Part shown: positions 25,468 to 33,816 of the stretch, in pieces
How positions within the stretch are numbered: position 1 is the stretch's first letter
Layout of the letters: each line of letters opens with the position of its first letter
Assembly: GCA_021738725.1 (NCBI GenBank)
Contig: JAIPBE010000027.1
Location: 1 to 43,708, forward strand
DNA length: 43,708 bases
Direction of reading: 5' to 3'
From: Saprospiraceae bacterium
GTDB taxonomy: Bacteria; Bacteroidota; Bacteroidia; Chitinophagales; Saprospiraceae
Program-made: the position numbers and the translations under genes
Notes under the pieces: model-generated
The model's input: only the letters and a program-made list of their open reading frames with translations
Databases searched by the model: none
Told to the model about the DNA's origin: nothing

Positions 25468-26721
25468 TTAGGATATGTCGTCTATATGTTTCTCACCTGT
25501 CAATTCGATCAGGGTGATCTCAGGCAATATGCCCACCCGACCCGGATAACCAAGGAAGCCCAAGCCGCGGTTGACATAAAGGTATTGATTCCCCGCCTCG
25601 TAGAGCCCGGCCCATTGTTTGTACACGTACTGGATCGGACTCCATTTGATCCACCCGGGTATTTCCACTCCGAATTGCATCCCATGGGTGTGTCCGGAAA
25701 GGGTCAGGAAAATATCCTTGTGTTGCCCCTTCACCTGATCATCCCAATGGCTGGGATCATGCGACATCAAGAGCTTCATGGGGATATGCTCGCATCCGGT
25801 CAGGGATTTCTGAAGGTCTCCGTATTTGGGGAATCGGGCATGAGTACTGAAATTTTCCACACCGATCAAAGCCAGCTCTTCTCCCCGAATATTCAGGATT
25901 CGATGTTCATTTCGAAGCAGGTCCCAACCCAGCTGTGCATGCGTGTCCACCAGGTCTTGAAAATTCTTCCGTTTGGCAGCTTCGGTAGGCCAGCGATGGT
26001 AATCTCCGTAATCGTGGTTGCCCAGGATGGAGTAAACACCCTCGGGCGCCCGGATTTTCGAAAACATCGACATGAATGGCTTCATCTCTTGTGCCTGCGT
26101 GTTGACCAGGTCGCCGGTGAACAGGACCAGATCCGGCTTGAGGTCCTGGATCATCTGGATGGCGTGCTCCACAGGTTCGATCAGGGTAAAGCTCCCCGAG
26201 TGGATATCTGAGATCTGGACGATCCGCAAGCCTTCCCATGCCTTTGGCAAACCGGATACGGGTAGAAGGGCATGGTGGATCTTGTATCGATATGGGTTGC
26301 GCCACATCCCGTACATCAACATAGAGAAGGGGAGCAGGCCGGCAGCCATGCCGAGGGTCGATATGAATTTGGACCTGCCGGGGAGGTAGGATGGTTCAGA
26401 GGAGAACAGCCCCATCACCCAAGCGGCTGAACGACGCAGATCGTCGATCAGGATGAAGGGCAGTACGATCACTTTGCAGATATAGATCAGGAAGAGAGCG
26501 GATTGAAATATACTGCGATATCGATGGATCTGAACATGTTCGATCCAGCCCCATTCATTTGCCACCAACCAGAAAATGGCGACGACTGGGATCAACCAGA
26601 AGAGGGTGTATAAGGCCAATCGCACCGGACGCTCCAAGGGTGAGGTCACCGTTTGGAATGGTTGGAAGACATAAAGATCGATGACCAAAAGGACCACCGC
26701 GAGGACAAGAATACGTAGCAT
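25468..26721 (-). CDS. Membrane-anchored metallophosphoesterase
   Basis: Product of 417 aa. Four hydrophobic segments occupy the first ~150 residues (about 2-16, 34-56, 70-95, 122-142). The C-terminal calcineurin-like domain then has all dinuclear metal motifs: IVQISDIHSGS (DxH), LVLFTGDLVN (GD), SILGNHDYGDYHRW (GNHD), LMSHDPSHW and LTLSGHTHGMQFG (GHxH). The YkuE/UDP-2,3-diacylglucosamine-pyrophosphatase-like branch of the superfamily has this architecture in Bacteroidota. The substrate is unknown: lipid A precursors or other phospho-lipids are possible. A short tail VGILPEITLIEL ends the domain normally. Confidence 0.9.
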   Translation of the reverse strand: MLRILVLAVVLLVIDLYVFQPFQTVTSPLERPVRLALYTLFWLIPVVAIFWLVANEWGWIEHVQIHRYRSIFQSALFLIYICKVIVLPFILIDDLRRSAAWVMGLFSSEPSYLPGRSKFISTLGMAAGLLPFSMLMYGMWRNPYRYKIHHALLPVSGLPKAWEGLRIVQISDIHSGSFTLIEPVEHAIQMIQDLKPDLVLFTGDLVNTQAQEMKPFMSMFSKIRAPEGVYSILGNHDYGDYHRWPTEAAKRKNFQDLVDTHAQLGWDLLRNEHRILNIRGEELALIGVENFSTHARFPKYGDLQKSLTGCEHIPMKLLMSHDPSHWDDQVKGQHKDIFLTLSGHTHGMQFGVEIPGWIKWSPIQYVYKQWAGLYEAGNQYLYVNRGLGFLGYPGRVGILPEITLIELTGEKHIDDIS

Positions 26722-26850
26722 TGCTATAGGAATAGGAGAATAATCCTGGCCAAAAAGTGCAGGAACGCCTACCTTTTCCGACTATGAAGCGTCTAGCGCG
26801 CTAAATTGTTGTGAGGCACCGTTAAAATTCGACAAAAATCAGGTTTCACC

Positions 26851-27699
26851 ATGCAAACATCCCTTTCAACCATCATGATCACCGGTGTCAGCACCGGCAT
26901 CGGCCTGGCTGCTGTCGATCGTTTTCATGCAGCCGGTTGGCAGGTGTTTGGCACGGTTCGGAAAGAAGAAGATGCGATCCGTCTGCAGCAGCTGTATCCG
27001 GAACGGTTTCATCCCATCCTGTTTGATGTGACGGCCCCCTTCGAATCACACGAAAAAATGATCCGTGAGCTGTCCATTCTTCTGGGAGATCGAGGGCTGG
27101 ATGTCCTGGTTCAGAATGCGGGTGTTGCCCAGGGAGGGCCATTGGGTTGGCAATCAGAAGAGGATGTACGTGCGATCTTCGAAACCAATGTGCTGGGCGT
27201 GTACAAACTGACCAAAGCGGCTATTCCGATCCTGCGCACAGCGCCGGCCAGTCGCATGCTGTTAATCAGCTCGGTTTCCGGTCGATTGGTCACCCCGTTC
27301 CTGGGTGCTTATGCCGCCTCCAAATTTGCGCTGGAAGCTTTTATAGATGCCTATCGCAATGAACTGGGGATGTTGGGTATTCGGGTGATCGGCATTCAGC
27401 CGGGTCCGGTAGTTACGCCGATCTGGGAAAAAGCACGTACGATCAAAGATAAATATCTGGATTCACCCTATGGGGAGATCCTGGCAAAGCAGGAGGAATT
27501 TATCGGGAAAGCAGAAGCCAATGCATTTCCTGTTGCGTTGGTGGCTGAAACGATCTATACGGCAGCGACTCATCCACGACCCCGGCGACGATACCTGCTG
27601 GTCAGAAAGCCATTCCTCGTCCGATTGGCAGCTTGTTTCCCAGATGCACTGAGAGACAGACTGATCATGTCCAGACTGAAAAAGGCAGAAAAATTTTAG
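26851..27699 (+). CDS. Short-chain dehydrogenase/reductase
   Basis: Classical SDR of 282 aa. TGVSTGIGLA at residues 12-21 is the TGxxxGxG cofactor loop, LVQNAGVAQGG supplies the NAG motif, and SSVSGRLVTPFLGAYAASKF contains the catalytic Ser and the YxxxK pair. The PGPVVTPIWEKA loop after the active site is also typical. Arg in FGTVRKEED, just after the second beta strand, hints at NADP preference. The substrate cannot be inferred. The gene stands alone on the plus strand, with a weak TACCTTTT at 26770-26777 about 74 nt before the ATG. It converges on rplS with 12 nt between stops. Confidence 0.9.
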   Translation: MQTSLSTIMITGVSTGIGLAAVDRFHAAGWQVFGTVRKEEDAIRLQQLYPERFHPILFDVTAPFESHEKMIRELSILLGDRGLDVLVQNAGVAQGGPLGWQSEEDVRAIFETNVLGVYKLTKAAIPILRTAPASRMLLISSVSGRLVTPFLGAYAASKFALEAFIDAYRNELGMLGIRVIGIQPGPVVTPIWEKARTIKDKYLDSPYGEILAKQEEFIGKAEANAFPVALVAETIYTAATHPRPRRRYLLVRKPFLVRLAACFPDALRDRLIMSRLKKAEKF

Positions 27700-27711
27700 G
27701 GAAAAGGCGAA

Positions 27712-28068
27712 TTATGCCTTGATGAACTTGCGCTCTTTGATCCGTGCTTTCTTACCAACCAGATCGCGGAGGTAGTACAGTCGAGCACGACGTACTTTAC
27801 CACGCTTGAGGACCTTGATATCCTCAATGTTAGGTGAAGAAAAAGGAATGATCCGTTCGACACCAACGCCGTTCGACATCTTGCGAACAGTGAATGTACG
27901 TGTCGCACCTGTTCCTTTGATCTGGATCACGTCACCGCGATAATCCTGAATACGCACCTTGTCGCCTTCAACGATCCGGTAGCTGACAACGATGTTGTCA
28001 CCCGGACGGAAGGTGGGGAAGGTTTTACCGAGAGCGGTCTGTTCCTGTACGTACTTGATCAAATCCAT
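27712..28068 (-). CDS. rplS: 50S ribosomal protein L19
   Basis: Large-subunit protein at the 30S-50S interface. The 118-aa product from the ATG at 28068 matches the family length and sequence: FRPGDNIVVSYRIVEGDKVR, GVGVERIIPFSSPNIEDIKV and GKVRRARLYYLRDLVGKKAR. An in-frame GTG 27 nt upstream (28095) lies next to the promoter element and would not be in the mRNA. rimM, trmD and rpsP, frequent partners of rplS in other bacteria, are absent, so the gene is monocistronic here. Confidence 0.97.
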   Translation of the reverse strand: MDLIKYVQEQTALGKTFPTFRPGDNIVVSYRIVEGDKVRIQDYRGDVIQIKGTGATRTFTVRKMSNGVGVERIIPFSSPNIEDIKVLKRGKVRRARLYYLRDLVGKKARIKERKFIKA

Positions 28069-28096
28069 GACGATGTTCCTTTTGCAAATTGGCACG

Positions 28097-28104
28097 CAAA
28101 GATA
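28097..28104 (-). promoter_or_regulatory. rplS promoter -7 element TATCTTTG
   Basis: Exact TAnnTTTG on the minus strand, between the PKD gene stop (28143) and the L19 ATG, with a leader of roughly 22 nt. Confidence 0.7.
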
Positions 28105-28142
28105 GTCTCTTCCTCTAGAAAATCCTATAACTGGATAAATTA

Positions 28143-30446
28143 TTACAACACTAAAGTTGCAAAGCCGCTTAAGGTGTATTCATTTCCGCGGCTATCCTCA
28201 TAATCTACCTGATAGAGGTAAACACCCGGTTGGGCTGGATCGTTGCGCCCTTTTAGCGTGCCATCCCATCCGGATTCGGGATCATTGCCTTCAAACAACA
28301 GCTCTCCCCACCGATTATAGATCCGCATTTGAAAGAATTTCATACCATCTGTCAAGCCACGACCGATGAAATAATCATTCAGGCCATCCCGATTGGGGCT
28401 GAATGCATTCGGCAGGAAATAGCGGACCTCCGGGACAATATCCAGATATTGAATGATCGTATCCTGACAGCCACTGGGGTGGGTCACCGTCAGCAGGACA
28501 CGTTGCAATCCGGTATCCGGAAATGTAAAGGAGGGGTTCTGGAGTTTGGAGGTTCCATCCGTATCAAATTGCCATAACCAGCGATCGCCACCGATGGAAA
28601 GATCGGTAAAGGAGACCTCGGGGTTCAGGCTACTGATCGGCTGAGGTGAATAGGAGAAATTGGCGATCGGCGAAGCATCTATCGTGATCCAGTCCTGAAA
28701 GGAGGCGGATGTAGAACAGCCAATTGGCGAGGTAATAGTCACAGATACAGAGAACAGACCGGCATCATTATAGGTATGTGTCGGTGAGATCGCTGAACCG
28801 GAGGAACCGTCACCAAAGTTCCATTCGACCAGGTATGTATTGTCGATGGGTGAAGACAGGTTATTGAAAAAGATATCTGCCGGCTGGCACCCGACGAATG
28901 AACTGGGTTCGATGATCAGTAAGGGAGGAACAGGAAACCAGTTCACCTCCTTGGTGATCTTTGCCTCACAATCATTGATATCCACAACTGTCAGAGTCAC
29001 CGGTTTAACGCCAGGGGAGGAGAACAGGTGAGTGGGGTTTTGATCAGGTGAGTTGGTCCCTGGCTCAAGCCTCCAGTCCCAGGACACAAATTGATTGCTT
29101 CCAGTGACTGAGAGGTCGGTAAAGGCAACATCACCGGCGATACAGGTATCGTAGTCAAAGCTGAAATCAGCGTTGATCTCCGGAAAGACATTGACAAAAA
29201 TAGTGGCGGTGTCTCCACAATTCGAACCGGGATTGATGGCCATGATGCCCTGATACTGTCCGATACCCGGAAAGGTGATGGTCGCATTCTTCGTGGTGAC
29301 GACCTCCTTGGTACCGTTGATGTCAAATTCCCACAGGTAGGAGGTGATCAATTGTTCCTGATAACTCTGATTCTGGAATGTGACGACATTGTTTCCGCAG
29401 CTGTTGATGAGAAATTCCTTATCACCGATCACTTCATCTTCCAGAATATCCGCGACCACTGTTTGTTCGCAGCTCTCTACGTTAAACTGGAAATCTCTGC
29501 GAATGACGCTGAGTAATTGCCCGTTTCGATATTCGCGAACGCAGACGCCCACGACAAACTGGCCCAAATTGACCGGTGTACCGGTGATCAATCCCGTGTT
29601 GGGATCTATCGTGATGATCGGATTGCCCGCCAGCGGGGCAGTGGGCGAATAGGCCGGCAGGATATAGTCGACAGGAGGATAGGGTGGGGGGCAGGGTGGA
29701 GAAGGAGCGACGCCATTGCATCCCCCTGCATTCCCAGGATTGTTGGCGGTGCCATAGGGGCCGCCGCCTTTGATCGGGGCACAGAATTCATAGACCAGTT
29801 GATCCCCATCCGGATCGATGGCATTGTGCATATAGGACAGAGGCTCGCCCGCACAGATAACCGTCGGTGGAAAGGCATCAAAAATCGGACTGTTGTTACA
29901 GACGAGTTGGGCCTCCGGAGTGATCTCCACCGAAAATGTTGCCCCGGTGTCTTCCGGGTTGTAGATATTCGAAATGGTGTTATTTCGACAACAACGCTGA
30001 TAGACGATATGATAACTTTCCGGGCTGACGGGAAGAGTCAGGGTGAAATAATACACGCCTTCTTCCACTTGAATATCTGGTGGCACCAGCAAGCAGGGAT
30101 AGACCGGGTTAGCGATCTTGAACACGGGGAAACTCAAGGGGACACCCAGGATGAAGAGAGCATTATTTGTATTTAAAACATTGCACGGTGTATTTTGACC
30201 ACATTGATACACAGCCACCTGGGCCGGATCATCGAAATAGGCCCCGCCACCATAGGCATCCCGATAGACTTTCATGGTGAAATTATACACGCCATTTCCC
30301 TGGCATGTATAGGTAATGACACCCCCTATGATATGCCGGGCAGAAATAGGTGTCAAAAAAACGGCCAGGAGAAAATAGACGAGCAATCCCCAACGTTTGT
30401 GCAACGGTGCCCGGAATGAAGTTGAAATGCGTAACCTGATTGGCAT
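28143..30446 (-). CDS. Large secreted PKD-repeat protein with T9SS type B sorting domain
   Basis: From the ATG at 30446 the product is 767 aa. It opens with a signal peptide (ending LTPISA) directly before RHIIGGVITYTCQGNGVYNF, a conserved N-terminal beta module of Bacteroidota exoproteins. Several PKD/Ig-like domains follow (for example WEFDINGTKEVVTT, WDWRLEPGTNSPDQNPTHLF, VEWNFGDGSSGSAISPTHTY and WLWQFDTDGTSKL). The last ~90 residues are a CHU_C / gliding-motility-associated domain: YFLPNAFSPNRDGLNDYF, MRIYNRWGELLFEG and PGVYLYQVDYEDSRGNEYTL. This is the type B signal for type IX secretion and surface attachment. A longer start (30599) would run back across the promoter and into the divergent gene. 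Probably a surface adhesin or matrix protein. Confidence 0.9.
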   Translation of the reverse strand: MPIRLRISTSFRAPLHKRWGLLVYFLLAVFLTPISARHIIGGVITYTCQGNGVYNFTMKVYRDAYGGGAYFDDPAQVAVYQCGQNTPCNVLNTNNALFILGVPLSFPVFKIANPVYPCLLVPPDIQVEEGVYYFTLTLPVSPESYHIVYQRCCRNNTISNIYNPEDTGATFSVEITPEAQLVCNNSPIFDAFPPTVICAGEPLSYMHNAIDPDGDQLVYEFCAPIKGGGPYGTANNPGNAGGCNGVAPSPPCPPPYPPVDYILPAYSPTAPLAGNPIITIDPNTGLITGTPVNLGQFVVGVCVREYRNGQLLSVIRRDFQFNVESCEQTVVADILEDEVIGDKEFLINSCGNNVVTFQNQSYQEQLITSYLWEFDINGTKEVVTTKNATITFPGIGQYQGIMAINPGSNCGDTATIFVNVFPEINADFSFDYDTCIAGDVAFTDLSVTGSNQFVSWDWRLEPGTNSPDQNPTHLFSSPGVKPVTLTVVDINDCEAKITKEVNWFPVPPLLIIEPSSFVGCQPADIFFNNLSSPIDNTYLVEWNFGDGSSGSAISPTHTYNDAGLFSVSVTITSPIGCSTSASFQDWITIDASPIANFSYSPQPISSLNPEVSFTDLSIGGDRWLWQFDTDGTSKLQNPSFTFPDTGLQRVLLTVTHPSGCQDTIIQYLDIVPEVRYFLPNAFSPNRDGLNDYFIGRGLTDGMKFFQMRIYNRWGELLFEGNDPESGWDGTLKGRNDPAQPGVYLYQVDYEDSRGNEYTLSGFATLVL

Positions 30447-30478
30447 CGAATCTATTGAATCTGAACTGCGTACTGAAA

Positions 30479-30486
30479 CAAATTTA
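30479..30486 (-). promoter_or_regulatory. Promoter -7 element TAAATTTG of the PKD protein gene
   Basis: Exact TAnnTTTG on the minus strand, in the 49-bp gap between two divergent genes, 32 nt before the ATG at 30446. Confidence 0.6.
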
Positions 30487-30495
30487 CACCATAGA

Positions 30496-31065
30496 ATGGT
30501 TTGGCCTGAGGATAAAGACTTTTTATGCGATCTCCTCGCAGAAGATAACCTGTTGCTTTTTCCGACCGATACGGTTTGGGGCCTGTGTGCGGATGCCACC
30601 AGCCTCGTCAGTATTCAACGAGTCATATCCCTGAAAGGTGGGGGTGCCCATCGGGGACTGGTCACCCTGGTAGCAGACCTGGACATGCTTAAAAGCTATG
30701 CCCCGGAATTGTATCCCCGCCTTGAAACCCTGCTCACCTTGCATCGTCGGCCGTTGACCATTCTTTTTCCCCGAACGATTCATTTGCCGGATGAATTGCG
30801 TGGACCCGATGGCGAATGGGCGGTACGCATGACCCTCGACCCGGTGCTAAGCCCGCTCATCAAAGCCTATGGCCGTCCCCTGATCGGTACAGCTGCCTGT
30901 AAATATGACGAGGAAATACCACGTCATTTCGGAGAGATCCGATCGGATATCCTGGAAAATGTCGACTATATCGCCAAGTGGCGGCGAAACGAAAAAGAAC
31001 AGCGGACACCTTCCTCCATGGTTCGACTGGACGAACGCCATGAGTTGGTATTTCTACGCAGCTAG
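30496..31065 (+). CDS. TsaC/Sua5/YrdC-family protein
   Basis: Product of 189 aa from the ATG at 30496, the size of the single-domain TsaC/YwlC class. The N-terminal NLLLFPTDTVWGLCADATS matches the nucleotide-binding start of the family. GGGAHRGLVTLVADLDMLKS, GEWAVRMTLDPVLSPLI and LIGTAACKYDEEIPRHFGEI follow in the right order. Members make threonylcarbamoyl-AMP for the t6A modification of ANN-decoding tRNAs, and others are YciO-like paralogues of less certain role. The usual KxR...SxN substrate residues are not all clear to me, so a YciO-type role is possible. The 3' end converges on the ctp gene with one nucleotide between stops. Confidence 0.82.
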   Translation: MVWPEDKDFLCDLLAEDNLLLFPTDTVWGLCADATSLVSIQRVISLKGGGAHRGLVTLVADLDMLKSYAPELYPRLETLLTLHRRPLTILFPRTIHLPDELRGPDGEWAVRMTLDPVLSPLIKAYGRPLIGTAACKYDEEIPRHFGEIRSDILENVDYIAKWRRNEKEQRTPSSMVRLDERHELVFLRS

Positions 31066-31066
31066 C

Positions 31067-32692
31067 TTACAACAACCGCTCGAATACGCCCTTCACGTGA
31101 AAAAGCTGTAATGCGGTTCTGATCTCCGGGTCCTGGAAGACATTGACCCTGGTTTCTTCAGATTCACCCCCGACATACAGGGCTATCTGCCTGATCAGTT
31201 CCTGCCGGAAGACCGGGTTTTTCATGGGTCCTTTCAAGATGGTTTGCACCTTTTCATCCTGATGAGCTGCCCATTGTTTAAATCGGGACCAGAGGGCCTC
31301 TTTGTCCTTCAGTTGACCGGGTCCGGCAAACCCGGTTTTGATTTCATGGAGCTGGAAGACAGGAATCTGGTTGAGTGCACGCACCAGAACAGTACTGGAA
31401 CGAGTGGTATCCAACGGGATGAACACATCTGGTTCGACCCCGCCACCACCGTACACGCTCCTGCCATTATAGGTAGAGTAGGTCTTTTTTCCGGCATTAT
31501 TCAATGCCGTTTTCCAGGTCAGTTCTCCTCTTTCTTTCCGAGCCTGTTCATCCTTGGCATAGGCTTGAATGTCCGAGTAGTCCCGTTGAATAGACCTGCC
31601 GGAAGGAGTATAATATCGAGCGATGGTGAGGACGATGGCAGAACCATCACGCAGACCGTATTGCTCCTGTACAAGTCCCTTACCATATGTGCGACGGCCC
31701 GCAATCAAACCGCGATCCCAATCCTGGATCGCACCTGCCATGATCTCGCTTGCGGAAGCACTGTGTTCATCGACCAGAAGCACCAGCCGCTCCACAGCAA
31801 AAAAACGCCGCCCGGAGGTTCTGTATTCCCGGCGATCCGCTTCTCGCCCTACCGTATACACCAATAATCTGTCCTTTTCAGGGAATAACTGACTGAGGAT
31901 ATTGACGGTTTCGTGCAAATATCCGCCCGGATTTCCTCTCAGATCGATCAACAGATCTTTCATACCGAACTCCTTGTGCAGGGATTCGATCGATTCCATA
32001 AACTCCCGATACGTGTTCGCACCAAATCGATGGATCCGGACATATCCGGTCGTCGTATCGAGCATGACACCTTCACTGACGCTGGATACGCGAATAGAGG
32101 TTCGTCTCAGCTGGATATCCAGGAGGCCGACACCGTCTCGCTGGATCTTCAGTCGTACTCTGGAGCCTTGTTCTCCTTTCAGCTGTTCGGTGGCGGTTTG
32201 ATGGTTCAGGGATGGTCCGGCGAGCAGGCTGTCATTGGCCATCAGGATACGATCGCCGGGCAAGAGTCCCTTCTCTTCTGCCGGACTACCCGGGAGGACT
32301 CTCAGGATGTGCAGGGTATCCTGGTAGATCAGAAATTCAACCCCGATCCCTGTAAATACACCCTCACGGGACTCGCGTAAGCGGATCACCTCTGCGGGTG
32401 ACAGATATTCGGAATGCGGGTCCAGATGCGCCATCAGGCTGTTGATCGCATCCTCCAACAGGCTGTCCCGGCCGATCTGATCGACATAGCGGGCATCAAT
32501 ATACCGGATCAACTCTTCCAGCTTTCCCTCCATGGATGCCGTCCCCAGGGTATCATGATAGCGAACCACCTCGACCACAGGACCGGAGCCTTTCATTTTG
32601 CCTCCGAAGATCATACCCAAGGCAACCATACTGCATAACAGCAACGGCATCCAGATCTCACGGGTCGTATTTTCCTGGCCTTCCATGTCCAT
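31067..32692 (-). CDS. C-terminal processing peptidase (S41 family)
   Basis: Product of 541 aa from the ATG at 32692; the ATG at 32686 is equally possible. One membrane anchor lies at about 15-32 (LLLCSMVALGMIFGG). A PDZ domain (about 92-175) contains GVFTGIGVEFLIYQD and LPGSPAEEKGLLPGDRIL. The protease domain has LLIDLRGNPGGYLHETVNIL, the nucleophile in DEHSASASEIMAGAI, and the catalytic Lys in RRTYGKGLVQEQ, the Ser-Lys dyad of CtpA/Prc enzymes. It acts in the periplasm on C-termini of envelope proteins. A ~130-residue C-terminal extension is usual in Bacteroidota. An in-frame TTG start at 32710 lies inside the promoter element and is excluded. Confidence 0.95.
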   Translation of the reverse strand: MDMEGQENTTREIWMPLLLCSMVALGMIFGGKMKGSGPVVEVVRYHDTLGTASMEGKLEELIRYIDARYVDQIGRDSLLEDAINSLMAHLDPHSEYLSPAEVIRLRESREGVFTGIGVEFLIYQDTLHILRVLPGSPAEEKGLLPGDRILMANDSLLAGPSLNHQTATEQLKGEQGSRVRLKIQRDGVGLLDIQLRRTSIRVSSVSEGVMLDTTTGYVRIHRFGANTYREFMESIESLHKEFGMKDLLIDLRGNPGGYLHETVNILSQLFPEKDRLLVYTVGREADRREYRTSGRRFFAVERLVLLVDEHSASASEIMAGAIQDWDRGLIAGRRTYGKGLVQEQYGLRDGSAIVLTIARYYTPSGRSIQRDYSDIQAYAKDEQARKERGELTWKTALNNAGKKTYSTYNGRSVYGGGGVEPDVFIPLDTTRSSTVLVRALNQIPVFQLHEIKTGFAGPGQLKDKEALWSRFKQWAAHQDEKVQTILKGPMKNPVFRQELIRQIALYVGGESEETRVNVFQDPEIRTALQLFHVKGVFERLL

Positions 32693-32707
32693 TTCATTTC
32701 GCGTCCG

Positions 32708-32715
32708 CAAAAGTA
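32708..32715 (-). promoter_or_regulatory. ctp promoter -7 element TACTTTTG
   Basis: Exact TAnnTTTG on the minus strand, ending 15 nt before the chosen ATG at 32692. The flanking TACTTTTGCG is identical to the holA element. Confidence 0.65.
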
Positions 32716-32894
32716 CATCCTATCCGCACATTCTTCCGACGAACAAGAAGTGGTCGGACAATCATTCCGAAAGTGGATCGGATATTTGGGAATGTTTTCC
32801 GGCATTTGATTGTTCTTTTAGCTGTGTTCCTCTTGACAGCGAGCAAGAAAATCTCCAACTTGAGGTGTTCTTGCCTTCCCATCAAAATCTGAAT

Positions 32895-33800
32895 ATGACC
32901 CTGGTCAAGCTTACCTCATTCCTCTTTCTGATTTCATTCTGCATTGTCCCGTTCGTGGCCAATGCGCAATCATGGGATAAATCGGATTATGCAGGATATC
33001 GCTGTGCGATCCTGCAATTCAAAGATGTCCATGTAGATGACCAGCGGATCCAGTTTACATGTTCGCTGGCGAATACAGGTCGTGAATCGCTTCATTTTGA
33101 ACAGAAGGCTTCCAGGGCGATCATCGTGTTTACAGCGGATAAGAGTTTGGGATCAGCGGGTCTGCACGACGAAATGGAGCTGATCGCTCAGGGTTTGATG
33201 ACCTGTGGTATTTCGCTGAAACCCGGAGAAATGATGGGGGCGAAAAAATTTGAATTTTCAAGATCGATGAGCACGCAGCCTCCGGTGACTGCTCTCACGC
33301 CAGCGGAAGAGCCTGTAAAAGATGTATCCGAGACGGCAACGGTCCCGAAAGGCCTGACGGGCGAGGCAAAAGATGATTTTATCCCGTTGATCGACCCGGC
33401 CAGAGAGGGCTGTCCAGATCTGATCATCGATTCGCTGTGGATCGTACAAGAGAAGAGGAATTCTATGCATGTCGCGATTCGATTGCGCAATCAAGGAGAT
33501 GGATCGGCTCCACTCTACACGGCGGATCGGGCAGACCAGGGTATGGGTGTCAGCTTTTATTTTGGCACAACGGATCGTATTAGCAGAGGCTCCCAGTTTA
33601 TCCAGGGTGTGCATATTGATGGTGGCCTGGCTGCCAGTGAAGGGCGATTGCTTCCCGGCGCTTCATTGGTGAAGGAGGTCAAAATAGATACACGGAAGCA
33701 CACCCGATTCCTTACGGCTTTACAGTGCCGCGTAGATACATTCCAGCGGGTTCACGAATGCGACGAGAGCAATAATGAATTCGTTCACTATTTGCGCTAG
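32895..33800 (+). CDS. Secreted protein with two CARDB-like modules
   Basis: From the ATG at 32895 the product is 301 aa with a clean signal peptide (about 1-25, ending VANA). The mature protein has two similar halves. The first (about 30-125: AILQFKDVHVDDQRIQFTCS, then LANTGRESLHF) and the second (about 170-300: CPDLIIDSLWIVQEKRNSMH, then VAIRLRNQGDGSAPLYT) each begin with a hydrophobic-Asp start and contain an N-x-G turn typical of CARDB/Ig-like adhesive modules, separated by a Pro/Thr/Lys linker. Each half has paired Cys that may form disulfides. No membrane anchor or type IX signal is seen. An in-frame start at 32598 would run antisense through the ctp start and lacks a leading signal peptide. 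Confidence 0.75.
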   Translation: MTLVKLTSFLFLISFCIVPFVANAQSWDKSDYAGYRCAILQFKDVHVDDQRIQFTCSLANTGRESLHFEQKASRAIIVFTADKSLGSAGLHDEMELIAQGLMTCGISLKPGEMMGAKKFEFSRSMSTQPPVTALTPAEEPVKDVSETATVPKGLTGEAKDDFIPLIDPAREGCPDLIIDSLWIVQEKRNSMHVAIRLRNQGDGSAPLYTADRADQGMGVSFYFGTTDRISRGSQFIQGVHIDGGLAASEGRLLPGASLVKEVKIDTRKHTRFLTALQCRVDTFQRVHECDESNNEFVHYLR

Positions 33801-33816
33801 GAGCCGGTTGTCTACA

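Noticed and set aside
29517-30176. 219-codon open frame antisense to the PKD protein gene
   Set aside because: The PKD gene in the other frame has clear domains, and this frame has none.
32598-32894. N-terminal extension of the CARDB-like protein to 32598
   Set aside because: It would overlap the ctp start on the other strand and put 99 residues ahead of a clear signal peptide at 32895.
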